DNA of 64,000 bases from Paenibacillus gallinarum (GTDB lineage Bacteria > Bacillota > Bacilli > Paenibacillales > Paenibacillaceae). A program made the translations under genes and the position numbers. The number at the start of each line of letters is the position of its first letter. The first letter of the stretch is position 1. The notes below the pieces were generated by a model that worked only from the letters and a program-made list of their open reading frames with translations, did not search any database and was not told where the DNA came from. The stretch covers positions 744,001 to 808,000 of the forward strand of contig NZ_JACSQL010000002.1 of the NCBI RefSeq assembly GCF_014836635.1, written 5' to 3'. Below, piece after piece: positions 52,988 to 62,294 of the stretch.

Positions 52988-53470
52988 ATGAATAACGCAT
53001 CTTCCGCATTAAAAGTGGCAGCAGGTATTTTTCTTACCATTGCCTTGATAACGATTGTCGTCATTCTCTTTATTTCTGCTCAGGAGGCAACCAAGACAGC
53101 TCAAAATAACTTTGCTGATATTCAGACTGAATTATCACAAACTTCATTTACCGTTTATGACGGAACGACGATTAGCGGATCTCAAGTAACGAATGCACTG
53201 CGTAAATTCAAAGGAAAAGACCAGTTCGGTATTTACATTAAAACAGGTAAAAATGCAGCAGGACAATGGTATGGATATCCTCTTAATGTAACAACAGAGT
53301 CTTCCGCATATGGCGAAGTAGTAGCACCTGAGGGGGCAACATTAGGTGCCGTTGAAAATACATTAAATGAACGTAAAAGCGAGTACGTAAATCCAAGCGG
53401 AAGATTTAAAGCTACTGTGGTGAAGGATAGTTCCAACGTGGTACGTGGACTCCTATTTACACAATCATAA
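52988..53470 (+). CDS. Pilin-like/pseudopilin-like membrane protein
   Basis: 160 residues. Short N-terminus (MNNASSALKVAAG) followed by one hydrophobic helix (about 10-29), then a helical linker QEATKTAQNNFADIQTEL and a soluble domain with DGTTISGSQV. This is the layout of class III signal peptide Flp pilins and minor pilins, though no clear GxxxxEY processing motif is visible. It follows the membrane platform gene and precedes three similar proteins. Family not firmly recognised. Confidence 0.65.
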   Translation: MNNASSALKVAAGIFLTIALITIVVILFISAQEATKTAQNNFADIQTELSQTSFTVYDGTTISGSQVTNALRKFKGKDQFGIYIKTGKNAAGQWYGYPLNVTTESSAYGEVVAPEGATLGAVENTLNERKSEYVNPSGRFKATVVKDSSNVVRGLLFTQS

Positions 53471-53493
53471 TTAGATGAAAAGGGGCGAGCAAG

Positions 53494-53889
53494 CTGGGAG
53501 AACATACACGAGACATCCTGTTTTTAAGTGCAGTCGTTAGCCTTTGTCTTGCCGCCTGCATTTTCACACTTTCTCTACTATCCAGTATGGAAGAAGCTGC
53601 TGAAGAGAGACGTAATCATCATGCAATAGAAGATGGAAGACTCCAAAGTGTGAGTGTATCACCCGTGACGGAATTAGTTGCAGGGGGATATGTACATGCA
53701 CTTATCAATGAAGCCAAGAGTACGGAGAACAGAAGATCCTATGAATCCTACAAAATAAAAGTGAATGGTCTAGATCTAGAGGAAGCAACAATCGAAATAA
53801 ATTCAAGTTACCTTATAGAATACCAAAGAGATTCAACAGGGGTTCTTAAGCAAATCTCTTTTTGGAAGGAGGGAATTGCTCCTTGGTAG
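53494..53889 (+). CDS. Small pilin-like membrane protein with apparent CTG start
   Basis: From CTG 53494 (AAGGGG 8 bases upstream) the frame encodes about 131 residues beginning MGEHTRDILFLSAVVSLCLAAC, a good membrane helix, then MEEAAEERRNHH and a soluble domain. No ATG, GTG or TTG lies between the upstream in-frame stop (TGA 53476-53478) and the helix; the first ATG is 53587, which would drop the helix. CTG starts are rare, so this start is inferred and the product may begin elsewhere. Confidence 0.5.
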   Translation: MGEHTRDILFLSAVVSLCLAACIFTLSLLSSMEEAAEERRNHHAIEDGRLQSVSVSPVTELVAGGYVHALINEAKSTENRRSYESYKIKVNGLDLEEATIEINSSYLIEYQRDSTGVLKQISFWKEGIAPW

Positions 53890-54434
53890 ACAGTCTTTCA
53901 AAAATGCTTGCCGCACTGCTTGCTGTAATTCTGTTATATATATATCCTGCGGCAGAGGCCGCAAACAGACAAGATGAGCTTTCTCAGCTGACCGTATATA
54001 ATACGGTCACTAGCTTTGTTGATGCAGTAAGAACAAAAGGATATATCACTCCGACGATGTATAATCAGTTTCAACAGGAATTATCTTTAACCGGAAATAC
54101 ATATAACACCCAAATCGAACATCTTCATAAAAAATATGTCCCGGCGTATGATGACCCCGCCAATCAGATGGGTTTTACAGGCGAGTTTGATGCGGTTATG
54201 GATGGCTACTATAATGAGCAAATTATGCCTGTTTTATATCCGGACAATCTCGTTTCAACTGATGATCCTAGCCGAAAGTACTTTTTGACAAGCGGGGATT
54301 CTTTTCGAGTCGAAGTACAGAATACAAACCGCACACCAGGCGTTATTTTTCAGGAGTGGCTTCATTTTGGAGCTAAATCCGTGAACAGGGTAACCGCCAA
54401 TTATGGGGGTATGGTGCTAAATGAGGATTACTGA
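53883..54434 (+). CDS. Pilin-like membrane protein of the Tad-like locus
   Basis: 183 residues, TTG start at 53883 with AAGGAGGG 9 bases upstream. One N-terminal helix (MLAALLAVILLYIYPAA), then a soluble domain. The early sequence AAEAANRQDELSQL is like the TM-linker of pseudopilins. It overlaps the end of the preceding gene and the start of the next. Confidence 0.6.
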   Translation: MVDSLSKMLAALLAVILLYIYPAAEAANRQDELSQLTVYNTVTSFVDAVRTKGYITPTMYNQFQQELSLTGNTYNTQIEHLHKKYVPAYDDPANQMGFTGEFDAVMDGYYNEQIMPVLYPDNLVSTDDPSRKYFLTSGDSFRVEVQNTNRTPGVIFQEWLHFGAKSVNRVTANYGGMVLNEDY

Positions 54435-55416
54435 TTATTCCATTCTTTTTGTGATTATCATGTTTCCTTTCTTCTGGGTTTTTTCTCTACATGGGACGGA
54501 TGACTTGATGGTAATGAGGTTAGAGCAGAAATATAACCAGTCGATTCAGACTGCGGTACAAGATGCAAGTCAAATGATGCATCAAAACGAGGACCCATCA
54601 CTTGAAGCAAGTTATGATTCAGTCAAGCTGCTTAAGGTGGATAAAGATCTTCTACTCGATCGATTCATGCAGACCATTTCAATCAATTTTGGACTTGAGA
54701 ATGACCTTCCTGCGCAGCAAGCTTTTCTTACCTACCTGCCGGCTCTTGTCGTTATCGATTATGACGGGTTCTATCTTTATCGTTCAACAGCTTACACGGA
54801 TATTTCCGGAAATGAGGCAGAAGAGCATTTATGGACGGAGAAGAAATTGTATGTATATGAAGATGACGATGGCAACCTATTTCGATTTACACTGGATGAT
54901 TATGTACACGTATATGCTCAAGGCACGGATCAGTGGATAGAGGGTTACCGGAATGAGCTGCAATTGCTAACCTCTATACCTTTATTACAAGATGCAGAAG
55001 GATTTGAAAATGTAAGAAGACAAGTCATAGTCAGCACAATTCAAGATCATCTTGCGAGCGCCATTTCATATCATAATGACCATATACTTCGTAATGGGAA
55101 TGTATATCAGTTTACACTTCCTATCATTCCACAAGAAGAGTGGTACAACACGATTGATGATGTGGGAGTCATGGCTTTTATTCAGGGAATCCCTGTTGGT
55201 GATCAGTATTACAATAATTATGCTTTTGGAAGTGGAAGATTAGTGAAAAAAGATGTGATCATCGGTGCGATCGATGAATCGACAGGTTCTAAATATTACT
55301 ATAAAAGCGGTTGTGAGTTTCCTTATAGGCCAGTAGAAAGGTTCAATAATGCGAAAGAAGCGGCCGCCTCTGGTTACTATGAGCGAACTTGTTATGAAGG
55401 ACAAGGTAGTTTCTAG
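54421..55416 (+). CDS. Membrane-anchored extracytoplasmic protein of the Tad-like locus
   Basis: 331 residues. One N-terminal helix (about 6-23) with no long cytoplasmic part, then an extracellular domain with many aromatic residues and acidic patches. No signature domain recognised. By position and topology it may be a tip, adhesin-like or assembly component. It ends the operon; a weak inverted repeat lies just downstream. Confidence 0.6.
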   Translation: MRITDYSILFVIIMFPFFWVFSLHGTDDLMVMRLEQKYNQSIQTAVQDASQMMHQNEDPSLEASYDSVKLLKVDKDLLLDRFMQTISINFGLENDLPAQQAFLTYLPALVVIDYDGFYLYRSTAYTDISGNEAEEHLWTEKKLYVYEDDDGNLFRFTLDDYVHVYAQGTDQWIEGYRNELQLLTSIPLLQDAEGFENVRRQVIVSTIQDHLASAISYHNDHILRNGNVYQFTLPIIPQEEWYNTIDDVGVMAFIQGIPVGDQYYNNYAFGSGRLVKKDVIIGAIDESTGSKYYYKSGCEFPYRPVERFNNAKEAAASGYYERTCYEGQGSF

Positions 55417-55570
55417 TTTTTTTCTCAAATATAATAACAAGAAGTTTATGGCTTATTAAAACTCCTTGTTTCGGTAGAGCTCTGTCTTGTGCTAATATAT
55501 CATATTAGAGTGAAATATGAACAAGATAATATAGGCATACTGCCTTACAGATAGGAGCCAATCGCACGAT

Positions 55571-57121
55571 ATGAGTTTATTGACTGTTGAAAATGTAAGT
55601 CACAATTTTGGAGATCGTACTTTATTTAAGAATGTTTCCTTCCGCCTGCTTGCAGGAGAGCGTGTTGGGATTGTAGGAGCGAATGGGGTCGGCAAATCGA
55701 CACTCATGAATATTTTAACGGGCAAACTGCTGAAAGACAGCGGAAAAGTGGAGTGGACACCAAAAGTTCGTTACGGTTACTTAGACCAACATACGAAACT
55801 AACTCCGGGAAAAACAATTCGTGATGTCTTGAAGGATGCATTTTTACCTTTGCTTGAACTTGAAAAAGAAATGTTGGAAATCACAGAACGAATGAGTGAT
55901 GCCTCGCCTGAGGAACTTGAGCAATTGCTTGAGGAAATGGGAGAAATTCAGGAGCAGCTGGAAATCGGAGATTTCTACCTCATTGATGTAAAAGTGGAAG
56001 AAATGGCGAATGGACTTGGTTTGTCTGCTATTGGACTTGATCGGGATGTATCTGCACTTAGTGGAGGACAACGTACGAAGGTACTCCTCGCAAAATTGCT
56101 GCTTGAGAAACCTAATGTTCTACTCTTAGATGAGCCTACTAACTATTTGGATGTAGAGCATATTGAATGGCTTACCCGTTATTTGAATGATTATCCGTAC
56201 GCGTTCATGCTTATTTCACATGATACGGAATTTATGAACAAGGTTGTTAATGTGATCTACCATTTGGAATTTGCGAAGCTTACACGCTATACGGCAAATT
56301 ACGAAAAATTCCTTGATATGGCGGATATGAACAAAAACCAGCATATTGATGCTTATGAGAAACAACAGGAATTCATCAAGAAGCAGGAAGACTTTATTCA
56401 ACGTAATAAAGCGAGATATTCTACGTCAGGCCGAGCGAAGAGCCGTGAGAAACAACTGGATCGTCTGGAACGAATTGATCGCCCAGAAGAAGCTGCGAAG
56501 CCTATTTTCGGATTTAAAGAAGCTAGAGCCAGCGGTAAAACCGTATTTGAAGGAATCGATTTTGAAATTGGTTATGACCGCCCACTCCTTCCGAAGATGA
56601 CGATGACGATTGAGCGTGGGGAAAAAATTGCTATTGTCGGCTGTAATGGTGTAGGTAAATCAACGCTGCTTAAGACAATTCTCGGTAAAATTCCCGCATA
56701 TAGCGGTAAAACTTACCTTGGTGACTTTTTGTTCCCATCTTATTTTGAACAGGAAGTTCGTCCTGAGAAAATCACACCGATCGATGATGTATGGAACGAG
56801 TTTTCCCATCTGAATCAGCATGAAGTACGTGCACACCTTGCTCGCTGCGGTCTTAAAAATGAACACATCACAAGACCTCTAAATATGCTGAGTGGTGGAG
56901 AACAGGCTAAAGTACGGCTATGTAAATTAATGATGCGCGAAACGAACTGGATTCTATTTGATGAGCCTACGAATCACTTAGACGTCGTGGCTAAAGAAGA
57001 GTTGAAACGTGCGCTAAAAGAATTTAAAGGTACTGTAATCCTTGTATCTCACGAACCTGACTTCTATGAAGATTGGGTAACCAAGATTTGGAATGTGGAG
57101 GAATGGTCTCAAGAAGCATAG
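55571..57121 (+). CDS. ABC-F family ATPase
   Basis: 516 residues with two ABC ATPase domains and no membrane helices, joined by the ABC-F linker (residues about 235-310). Walker A GANGVGKST and GCNGVGKST, signatures LSGGQRTKV and LSGGEQAKV, and DEPTNYLD/DEPTNHLD are in order. ABC-F proteins act on the ribosome; some give antibiotic protection, others are housekeeping (EttA, YkpA, YbiT). It starts about 150 bases after the Tad-like operon and is separate from it. No antibiotic-responsive leader is visible. Confidence 0.9.
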   Translation: MSLLTVENVSHNFGDRTLFKNVSFRLLAGERVGIVGANGVGKSTLMNILTGKLLKDSGKVEWTPKVRYGYLDQHTKLTPGKTIRDVLKDAFLPLLELEKEMLEITERMSDASPEELEQLLEEMGEIQEQLEIGDFYLIDVKVEEMANGLGLSAIGLDRDVSALSGGQRTKVLLAKLLLEKPNVLLLDEPTNYLDVEHIEWLTRYLNDYPYAFMLISHDTEFMNKVVNVIYHLEFAKLTRYTANYEKFLDMADMNKNQHIDAYEKQQEFIKKQEDFIQRNKARYSTSGRAKSREKQLDRLERIDRPEEAAKPIFGFKEARASGKTVFEGIDFEIGYDRPLLPKMTMTIERGEKIAIVGCNGVGKSTLLKTILGKIPAYSGKTYLGDFLFPSYFEQEVRPEKITPIDDVWNEFSHLNQHEVRAHLARCGLKNEHITRPLNMLSGGEQAKVRLCKLMMRETNWILFDEPTNHLDVVAKEELKRALKEFKGTVILVSHEPDFYEDWVTKIWNVEEWSQEA

Positions 57122-57202
57122 TTTTATGCTAGTGAGGTTTTTTTTACAAATTTTCTCATCTGTGTTAGAATGAGCACCTGAACGTAACTTTATAACGACG
57201 AA

Positions 57203-57288
57203 TCACTAGGGGGGCCGCTTGTCGGCTGAGATGGATATATTCCGGACCCTTTGAACCTGATCTGGTTAGAACCAGCGTAGGGAAGTGG
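57203..57288 (+). ncRNA. TPP riboswitch aptamer
   Basis: Signatures CTAGGGGGGCC, GGCTGAGATGG, ACCCTTTGAACCTGATCTGGTTAGAACCAGCGTAGGGAAGTG (split across 57244-57287) match the thiamine pyrophosphate riboswitch. P1 can form between CACT (57204-57207) and AGTG (57284-57287). Controls the thi operon. Confidence 0.97.
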
Positions 57289-57426
57289 GCTAGCAGACTT
57301 GTGCTAGTATGAGTTTTGACGTATTGAACAAAGTATATGGCTAAGTTGATGTGAAAGGGAGAGGAATTCCTTCCTTCTTGCTTTATATCGCTTTAGTGAA
57401 TACTCATTTTCAATTTCGCCTAACCA

Positions 57427-57455
57427 AGCCACTCCTTACGAGGAGTGGCTTTTTT
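57427..57455 (+). terminator. Riboswitch expression-platform terminator
   Basis: Perfect 10-base stem AGCCACTCCT/AGGAGTGGCT with loop TACG, then TTTTT. Transcription is expected to stop here when TPP is bound. Confidence 0.92.
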
Positions 57456-57564
57456 GCGTTCAATACAAATGAGTTATCAGCTAGGACAGATTCATACCAA
57501 TTGTAAACTGCTAGATGAAAGCGTTCGGTATGGTCTCACAGTTGAGTTTGGAAGGGGGATTTGC

Positions 57565-58224
57565 TTGCCTAGAAAATCGATTGAATTTCATGTGATTTCC
57601 TCTCCGCAGATGAATCAAGATTTAGAACCAAGCCGTTTTGCGGAGATTTGGCCGTATATCACTTCATTACACCTTCGGAAGAAGGAGAGTGCTTACGAAG
57701 AAATGGAGAAGATCATACACCGATTGCTAGAGCTAAAGATCCCTATGAATAAGTTGACCCTGAACCGTCACAAGGAACTTGCGCTTGCCTACAAAACAGG
57801 AGCTCTTCATGTGGGAGTGCAAGAAATAAGCCTGGCTTTGAAAACTACGTTGTACAAAAAAGAAGATGGGGCTGCAGTTTCAACTGAACGACCTATCAGA
57901 CTTGGTGTCTCTGTCCATTCACTGGAAGAAGCGAAGATAGCTGAACAAGAGGGAGTAGATTATATTTTTCACGGGCATATGTACCCTTCTCATAGTAAAC
58001 CTGGCATGCCCCCAAAAACACTTTCTTCGCTTCAGGAGATTTGTGAAGTGATTAACCTGCCTGTTATCGCTATTGGTGGAATTACACCTTCGCGGGTTGA
58101 AGAACTGATGTGGGCGGGTGCAAGTGGGATTGCCGTAATCTCAGGAGTATTACATTCGGAAGATCCGCTGGAAGCTGTCCATAGATATAGAAAAGAATTA
58201 GATAAGTATGGGGATATCAAGTAG
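57565..58224 (+). CDS. tenI: Thiazole tautomerase TenI
   Basis: 219 residues, TIM barrel like ThiE but a thiazole tautomerase. The alignment with B. subtilis TenI begins at IEFHVISS, and the TTG at 57565 (AAGGGGG 6 bases upstream) gives MPRKSIEFHV. GHMYPSHSKPG and IAIGGITPSRVEELM match the family. Its first functional part lies about 110 bases after the riboswitch terminator. An upstream reading frame from 57445 runs through the terminator and is not the gene. Confidence 0.9.
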   Translation: MPRKSIEFHVISSPQMNQDLEPSRFAEIWPYITSLHLRKKESAYEEMEKIIHRLLELKIPMNKLTLNRHKELALAYKTGALHVGVQEISLALKTTLYKKEDGAAVSTERPIRLGVSVHSLEEAKIAEQEGVDYIFHGHMYPSHSKPGMPPKTLSSLQEICEVINLPVIAIGGITPSRVEELMWAGASGIAVISGVLHSEDPLEAVHRYRKELDKYGDIK

Positions 58225-58246
58225 CAGGGGATGGAGGGGAAGGTAG

Positions 58247-59395
58247 TTGACTTTAAACAGATTCAATCAGGAAAAGAAACGAAATTCGGAAGTGCTTGTT
58301 ATTGGAGGCGGTGTCATCGGATCCGCTATAGCTTACTACTTGTCATGTGATGGAATGGATGTAATGCAGCTCGAAGGTGCTCGTCAGGCAGATGGAGCTT
58401 CTGGTCATGCAGCGGGTATGCTTGCAGCAGGGCTTGAACATTTTTCTTCAGAGGAGCTTAGGAAATGGGCGAAGCGCAGCCAGCAGCTTATGGGACCATT
58501 AATTGATGATTTAAAGCTACACAGTGAAGTCAATGTAGCCATGAATGATTATGGTTTTGTTGTTCCTTTTTTGGAAGATAAGTATGAAAAATTCTCTAAA
58601 ATCATAGACCCCGCAAAGCAGGAATACTTATGGGACAAGAGCAAACTCCAAGGTGAAATCCCGTGCATCACGGGGAAAGCAGGAGGTGCTTTATTTTATC
58701 CAGAGGAACATCAACTGTTACCAGCCGAGTTAATCAAAGCCTATATCAAAGGTGCACAAAAGAAAGGAGCTGCTTTTATCGATCAATGTTCCGTTTCAAG
58801 GCTGTTACTCGAAAATGGACGTGTTACTGGAGTAGAGACGAATCAAGGTATTTATAGAGCAGATAAAGTAGTGGTTGCGACAGGACTTGGCAGTGATGCA
58901 TTCTTGGGGTCCATCGGTATTGAACTGAATACCTATCCTGTAAAAGGCGAGATGGTAGCTCTATCAATGAATAGCGAAACCTTGCATTATACGATCTATA
59001 CTCCTGATGTTTACATTGTTCCAAAACCAGATCAAGAAATTTGGATCGGTGCCACGAGTATTCCTTACGGAAATGATAATAAGGTAAGTGCCTCTGCCCT
59101 GAATACCCTTTTACATAAAGCAACAGGTTGGATTCCTGATATAAGAGAAGCCTCTTTTCTGCGCACATGGGCAGGCCTAAGGCCACAAACAGTAGATGGA
59201 TTACCTTACATAGGCGCTTATTCTGAAGTTCAAGGCTTGTATCTTGCTGTAGGTCATTATCGGAATGGGATTTTACTTAGTGCAGTTACAGGAGAGACGA
59301 TAAGCCGCTTGTTATCTGGAGAAACGGAAGATGAGATCGGTATTAGGTCCTTTTCAGCAAGCCGGATTATAAAGGAGAGGAGGGGAATTCATTGA
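58247..59395 (+). CDS. thiO: Glycine oxidase ThiO
   Basis: FAD enzyme that oxidises glycine to the iminoacetate used to make the thiazole ring, as in aerobic bacilli. 382 residues. FAD-binding Rossmann motif VIGGGVIGSAIAYYL at the N-terminus, GASGHAAGMLA, and C-terminal GHYRNGILLS are typical. TTG start with GGAGGGG 7 bases upstream. Its end overlaps thiS by 4 bases. Confidence 0.92.
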   Translation: MTLNRFNQEKKRNSEVLVIGGGVIGSAIAYYLSCDGMDVMQLEGARQADGASGHAAGMLAAGLEHFSSEELRKWAKRSQQLMGPLIDDLKLHSEVNVAMNDYGFVVPFLEDKYEKFSKIIDPAKQEYLWDKSKLQGEIPCITGKAGGALFYPEEHQLLPAELIKAYIKGAQKKGAAFIDQCSVSRLLLENGRVTGVETNQGIYRADKVVVATGLGSDAFLGSIGIELNTYPVKGEMVALSMNSETLHYTIYTPDVYIVPKPDQEIWIGATSIPYGNDNKVSASALNTLLHKATGWIPDIREASFLRTWAGLRPQTVDGLPYIGAYSEVQGLYLAVGHYRNGILLSAVTGETISRLLSGETEDEIGIRSFSASRIIKERRGIH

Positions 59396-59595
59396 AACTA
59401 AGAGTAAATGGACAGTACATTCAAATAGAAGAGGATCAGTTCACTGTCACAGATTTGCTGGAGTCACTAGACCTTGGTGTAAAGACCGTTGTCATTGAAT
59501 GTAACGAACAAATTTTGACGAAAGATATGCATTATAGCACATTGCTAAAAGATGGAGACCATATCGAAATTGTACATTTCGTAGGAGGGGGATAA
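59392..59595 (+). CDS. thiS: Sulfur carrier protein ThiS
   Basis: 67 residues, beta-grasp ubiquitin-like sulfur carrier with the C-terminal Gly-Gly (VHFVGGG) that is adenylated by ThiF and carries sulfur to ThiG. TTG start overlapping the thiO stop. Confidence 0.93.
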   Translation: MKLRVNGQYIQIEEDQFTVTDLLESLDLGVKTVVIECNEQILTKDMHYSTLLKDGDHIEIVHFVGGG

Positions 59596-59597
59596 TG

Positions 59598-60365
59598 ATG
59601 TTAACGATAAGTAAATATAATTTTCATTCTCGGCTATTGCTCGGAACAGGTAAATTTGAGAATCTGGATGTACAAGGAAAGGCGGTTGAAATTTCAGAAA
59701 CAGAGATTCTTACGTTTGCAGTACGCAGACTCAATTTAGATAAGAAAAATGAACCTCATTTTCTAGATCAGCTCGATCTCATGAAGTATACATTATTGCC
59801 TAATACCGCTGGTGCAAAAACCGCCGAGGAAGCTATACGAATTGCAAGGCTCGCGAAAGCTTCAGGTCTATGTGATATGATAAAGGTTGAAGTCACCCAG
59901 GATGAACGAACACTTCTTCCTGACCCATTAGAAACGGTAAAAGCATGTGAAATCTTGCTTGCGGAAGGCTTTATCGTCCTTCCGTATATATCGGATGATG
60001 TCATTCTTGCAAAAAGACTTGAAAGGATGGGTGTTCATGCGCTTATGCCTGGAGCGTCACCAATCGGTTCTGGACAAGGCATTAACAACCCAAGAGCACT
60101 CGAATTCATTATAGAACAAGCGGCTGTCCCTGTTATCATTGACGCAGGAATACGTTCACCTCGCGATGCAGCGTATGCCATGGAACTAGGTGCAGATGCG
60201 GTGCTTCTAAATTCAGCAGTATCTGGCGCAGGAAATCCGATCGTGATGGCAGAAGCAATGAAATATGCAGTCTGGGCAGGAAGGAAAGCATACGAGTCCG
60301 GGATGATTCCCGTGAAACGGTATGCTGCAGCAAGTAGTCCGCTGGAAGGGATGTTTGAAAATTGA
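59598..60365 (+). CDS. thiG: Thiazole synthase ThiG
   Basis: TIM barrel enzyme that makes the thiazole phosphate from deoxyxylulose phosphate, iminoacetate and ThiS-thiocarboxylate. 255 residues. [27 protein letters not shown] and the end [14 protein letters not shown] are typical. I use ATG 59598 (6 bases after GGAGGGGG); ATG 59595 is also possible. Its last codon overlaps thiF. Confidence 0.95.
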   Translation: MLTISKYNFHSRLLLGTGKFENLDVQGKAVEISETEILTFAVRRLNLDKKNEPHFLDQLDLMKYTLLPNTAGAKTAEEAIRIARLAKASGLCDMIKVEVTQDERTLLPDPLETVKACEILLAEGFIVLPYISDDVILAKRLERMGVHALMPGASPIGSGQGINNPRALEFIIEQAAVPVIIDAGIRSPRDAAYAMELGADAVLLNSAVSGAGNPIVMAEAMKYAVWAGRKAYESGMIPVKRYAAASSPLEGMFEN

Positions 60366-61438
60366 ACAAAGAAGTTTCTTCTACTCATAAAAACGAAGAA
60401 AAGATAGAAGCTCAGCATCATGAACGATACTCAAGGCAGGAGCTTTTTGCTCCGTTTGGAGCCGAAGGACAGAAGAAATTAATGGACAGTCATGTGCTTA
60501 TTATCGGTGCGGGTGCACTAGGCACAGGGATCGCAGAGACGCTCGCAAGAGGAGGCGTAGGTCATCTTACGATCGTGGACCGCGATTATGTGGAGTGGTC
60601 TAATCTGCAAAGACAGCAGCTGTATAATGAAGATGACGTAAAGCAGAGGCTTCCAAAAGCGGTGGCCGCCCAGAAACGGCTGCAGGCGATTAACTCTGAA
60701 ATTACCATTGATATTCATGTTATGGATGCAGGGATTGATGAACTAGATGAATTGATCGAGGCTGCAGACTTAGTTATGGATGCGACTGATAATTTTGATA
60801 CAAGACTCATTATTAACGACCTGGCTGTGAAATATGGCACTCCATGGATTTATGGAGGCTGTGTTGGCAGTTACGGAATTACTTATACTTTTATTCCCGG
60901 CAAGACGCCGTGTCTAAATTGTCTGCTAGGGGAAGTTCCGCTTGGCGGGGATACATGTGATACTGCGGGGATCTTACCTCAGACAGTACAGATGGTAACG
61001 GCTAATCAGACAATGGAAGCCTTTAAATGGCTGAGTGGGAATGTTGATGCTATGCGTAAAAAGTTATTATCTTTTGATATGTGGCGTAATGAATATACAT
61101 CGATTGGTGTAGATCGAGCTAAGAATCCAGCATGTCTTTCTTGCGGAGCGAAACGCCAGTATCCTTATTTAAATGCCGCTAATAACGATAGGTCTGAGGT
61201 GTTGTGCGGCCGGGATACGGTACAAATACGACCTGCTCGTAAATTAGAGTGGGATCTGGAGCAGGTTGCAGAGCGCCTTCGCAGACTGAATCAAGGCAAG
61301 GTAGAAGTTAATCCTTTCTTAATTTCTTTTCAACTTGATGCACAGCGAATGGTTATTTTTAAAGACGGGCGGGTTCTCGTACACGGTACAAAAGATAAGG
61401 CAGCAGCAAAAACGTTGTATCATCGCTATTTCGGCTAA
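60362..61438 (+). CDS. thiF: ThiF/MoeB adenylyltransferase
   Basis: Activates ThiS (ThiF) or MoaD (MoeB). 358 residues: Rossmann [24 protein letters not shown], the [11 protein letters not shown] region and zinc cysteines CLNC and CLSC. The C-terminal 80 residues are an extension not present in the shortest ThiF. TTG start in the overlap with thiG. It ends the thi operon; no thiC, thiD or thiE is found in this window. Confidence 0.9.
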   Translation: MNKEVSSTHKNEEKIEAQHHERYSRQELFAPFGAEGQKKLMDSHVLIIGAGALGTGIAETLARGGVGHLTIVDRDYVEWSNLQRQQLYNEDDVKQRLPKAVAAQKRLQAINSEITIDIHVMDAGIDELDELIEAADLVMDATDNFDTRLIINDLAVKYGTPWIYGGCVGSYGITYTFIPGKTPCLNCLLGEVPLGGDTCDTAGILPQTVQMVTANQTMEAFKWLSGNVDAMRKKLLSFDMWRNEYTSIGVDRAKNPACLSCGAKRQYPYLNAANNDRSEVLCGRDTVQIRPARKLEWDLEQVAERLRRLNQGKVEVNPFLISFQLDAQRMVIFKDGRVLVHGTKDKAAAKTLYHRYFG

Positions 61439-61460
61439 TTCTTATAAAAATCATTCATAA

Positions 61461-61494
61461 AAAAACCATTCACGAATGAAGTGAATGGTTTTTT
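61461..61494. terminator. Bidirectional terminator between thiF and thiN
   Basis: AAAACCATTCAC/GTGAATGGTTTT with 7-base loop, A-run on the left and T-run on the right. Serves thiF and the converging thiN. Confidence 0.9.
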
Positions 61495-61503
61495 GTTCTG
61501 TCA

Positions 61504-62148
61504 TTACTCATCTCTACTCTCAATAACCAGGAGTAAACCTTCTTTTATGGTTATTGTTCCTGTTTCATGTAGCAGCCGATTACTGATCCCAAGAGATTCA
61601 CCAATAGAGAGTACGGCATCATGAAGTGGATACATAAATCCTTCGAGCGTAATTCCGGTAACCTCATTCGACAGAGGGATGAGTGATACATAAGGAAAAT
61701 CATTACACTGAACGATATAAACCGAATCGATTAGTGATATACGGTTATGTTGATTTCGGATAGAACATGAAATTTCACGTCTCAGTACCTTAGACATAAT
61801 CTGAATATTAGCAAGCGTATGATCCATTCTTGTTCCGATTGCACCGTAAATAATAATTTCTTGAGGTTTCATTTTAATTGCATATTCTAAAGCCAATTCA
61901 GTATCAGATAAATTCTTGTTAATCGGGTCACAACTAACAAATTGTTTGCTGTTTTGCTGTATTTTACGAAGCTGGTCTTCTGTAACTGAATCAAAGTCCC
62001 CTGCAGAGAGATCCGGTGTAATTCCATGCTGGACTAGAAACCATGCACCATAATCAGCACCTATGACAGTATCTCCCGGCTGTATTTCTTTGATATCAGT
62101 TTCTTCGAGTGAGCCTCCTGTAAAAATAATTACTCTTTTTGTAGTCAT
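61504..62148 (-). CDS. thiN: Thiamine pyrophosphokinase ThiN
   Basis: Converts thiamine to TPP, 214 residues. Motifs GADYGAWFL, AGDFDSV and NLSDTELALE, GAIGTRMDHTLANI for ATP and thiamine binding. It converges on the thi operon, so salvage and synthesis of thiamine are neighbours. The ribosome site is GAAGGTG. No TPP riboswitch is visible before it. Confidence 0.93.
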   Translation of the reverse strand: MTTKRVIIFTGGSLEETDIKEIQPGDTVIGADYGAWFLVQHGITPDLSAGDFDSVTEDQLRKIQQNSKQFVSCDPINKNLSDTELALEYAIKMKPQEIIIYGAIGTRMDHTLANIQIMSKVLRREISCSIRNQHNRISLIDSVYIVQCNDFPYVSLIPLSNEVTGITLEGFMYPLHDAVLSIGESLGISNRLLHETGTITIKEGLLLVIESRDE

Positions 62149-62294
62149 TCTGACACCTTCTTGAATGTGAGTTCATTACTACCCTTGAGTATATATGACA
62201 TTTTCTTGTTGCACAATCTGCCGAAAGTCTTCTACAATGTAAAAAGTGTGTTAATAAAATGACTTATAAGGTGAGGTTAGAAGCCGCAGTGGAT

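Noticed and set aside
57445..57564. Longer N-terminus for TenI from 57445
   Set aside because: That start lies inside the riboswitch terminator and adds about 40 residues with no match to TenI.
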